A DNA stretch of 64,000 nt from contig OZ038435.1 of assembly GCA_964036275.1 (NCBI GenBank), positions 32,363,228 through 32,427,227 on the forward strand, read 5' to 3'. Below, in pieces: positions 63,468 through 64,000 of this stretch; the first letter of the stretch is position 1, and every line of letters begins with the position of its first letter. Source of the DNA: Litoditis marina. Lineage: Eukaryota; Nematoda; Chromadorea; Rhabditida; Rhabditidae. The translations under genes were made by a program, and so were the position numbers. The notes beneath the pieces were generated by a model, which did no database searches, was not told where the DNA came from, and saw only the letters and a list, made by a program, of their open reading frames with translations.

Positions 63468-64000
63468 CGTGAACTTTGAAGTGTCCTAAAAAAATTATAC
63501 TAATGATAACTACTAAAGTAATTTACGGCTGAAATAGTTGCCGTAAAAGATCATTATTATCACTAACTAAATTACACAATATTACTATAGACCGTAGAAT
63601 GACTGTCCGTAGTGGGGGTGGAGATGGGCATGGGTGAGCTTTGAATACCGAAGTTACAACAAGAGGAAACAGAACAGAAAATAGTTTCATAATAATCATA
63701 ATATATCTTATCGGTTGATTTTTATTGTACTGTGATACCAAATATTCATGACACGGGGACGACTTTTGTATATTTCCAGATAAAAAATAATATAACGAGT
63801 AATAGAGAATGGAATAACATAACAAAGAGAGATAGAAAGGCTATTTTGATTAGCTGAAAAATTAACTTTAAAGGTGGTCTGACATTAACCGAATCTCGTG
63901 CCTTGCGCTCCACCGTTAATCCCGTAGCTCCAACGCAAACTCGCTATAAAAACTAACTTATTGATATTTTCTGCATCATTCAATTACAATTCATTAGCGA
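63468..64000. other. Upstream flank of the MADF gene plus truncated repeat
   Basis: No further exon could be supported on the minus strand before the window ends. From 63,868 a second copy of the TTAA-ended foldback seen at 34,541 begins (TTAAAGGTGGTCTGACATT, then GCGCTCCACCGTTAATC) and is cut by the window edge. Confidence 0.6.

Noticed and set aside
60074..64000. Missing dynein C-terminal exons downstream
   Set aside because: No plus-strand segment resembling the KxTxEPPxGLRAN block or C-terminal domain was found before the window end.

Overview
The window looks like nematode nuclear DNA. It is AT-rich, with pyrimidine-rich TTTTCAG-type splice acceptors, a TWK-type two-pore potassium channel, a transthyretin-like secreted protein (a family expanded in nematodes) and a MADF-domain protein. 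I cannot name the species. Genes are very intron-dense: the three multi-exon genes reconstructed here have mean coding exons of about 100-130 nt. Introns and spacers are full of small foldback and terminal-inverted-repeat elements.

Layout. 1-5,233 is gene-poor. 5,234-10,801 (minus) is an 11-exon K2P potassium channel of 371 aa. 10,802-12,858 is spacer with one long foldback element. 12,859-13,329 (minus) is an intronless transthyretin-like gene of 156 aa. 13,330-14,240 is a divergent promoter region. 14,241-60,073 (plus) is one giant gene of 76 exons whose splice phases all agree, giving an 8,919-nt reading frame (2,972 aa). 60,888-63,467 (minus) is a 6-exon MADF-domain gene of 261 aa. 63,468-64,000 is its upstream flank and a truncated repeat.

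The central discovery is the giant gene. It is a dynein heavy chain, recognisable from the linker to the sixth AAA domain, whose motor chemistry has been erased. All four nucleotide-binding P-loops (AAA1-4) have lost their key residues: in AAA1 the Walker A lysine is arginine and the Walker B glutamate is asparagine. The protein ends inside AAA6 with no C-terminal domain. The antiparallel stalk and microtubule-binding domain are strikingly well kept and resemble single-headed inner-arm axonemal dyneins. Nematodes lack motile cilia, so this looks like an axonemal dynein turned into a non-motor, microtubule-binding protein. The frame is open across 76 exons, which argues against a pseudogene. 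Three of its introns are stop-free multiples of three and could be retained as coding sequence.

Its introns record a dense transposon history: a 6.7-kb Helitron-like insertion carrying a 149-bp satellite, which splits an older MITE exactly; a MITE family with an internal tRNA-like promoter; a nearly perfect 729-bp hairpin; and several MITEs whose ends coincide with splice sites.
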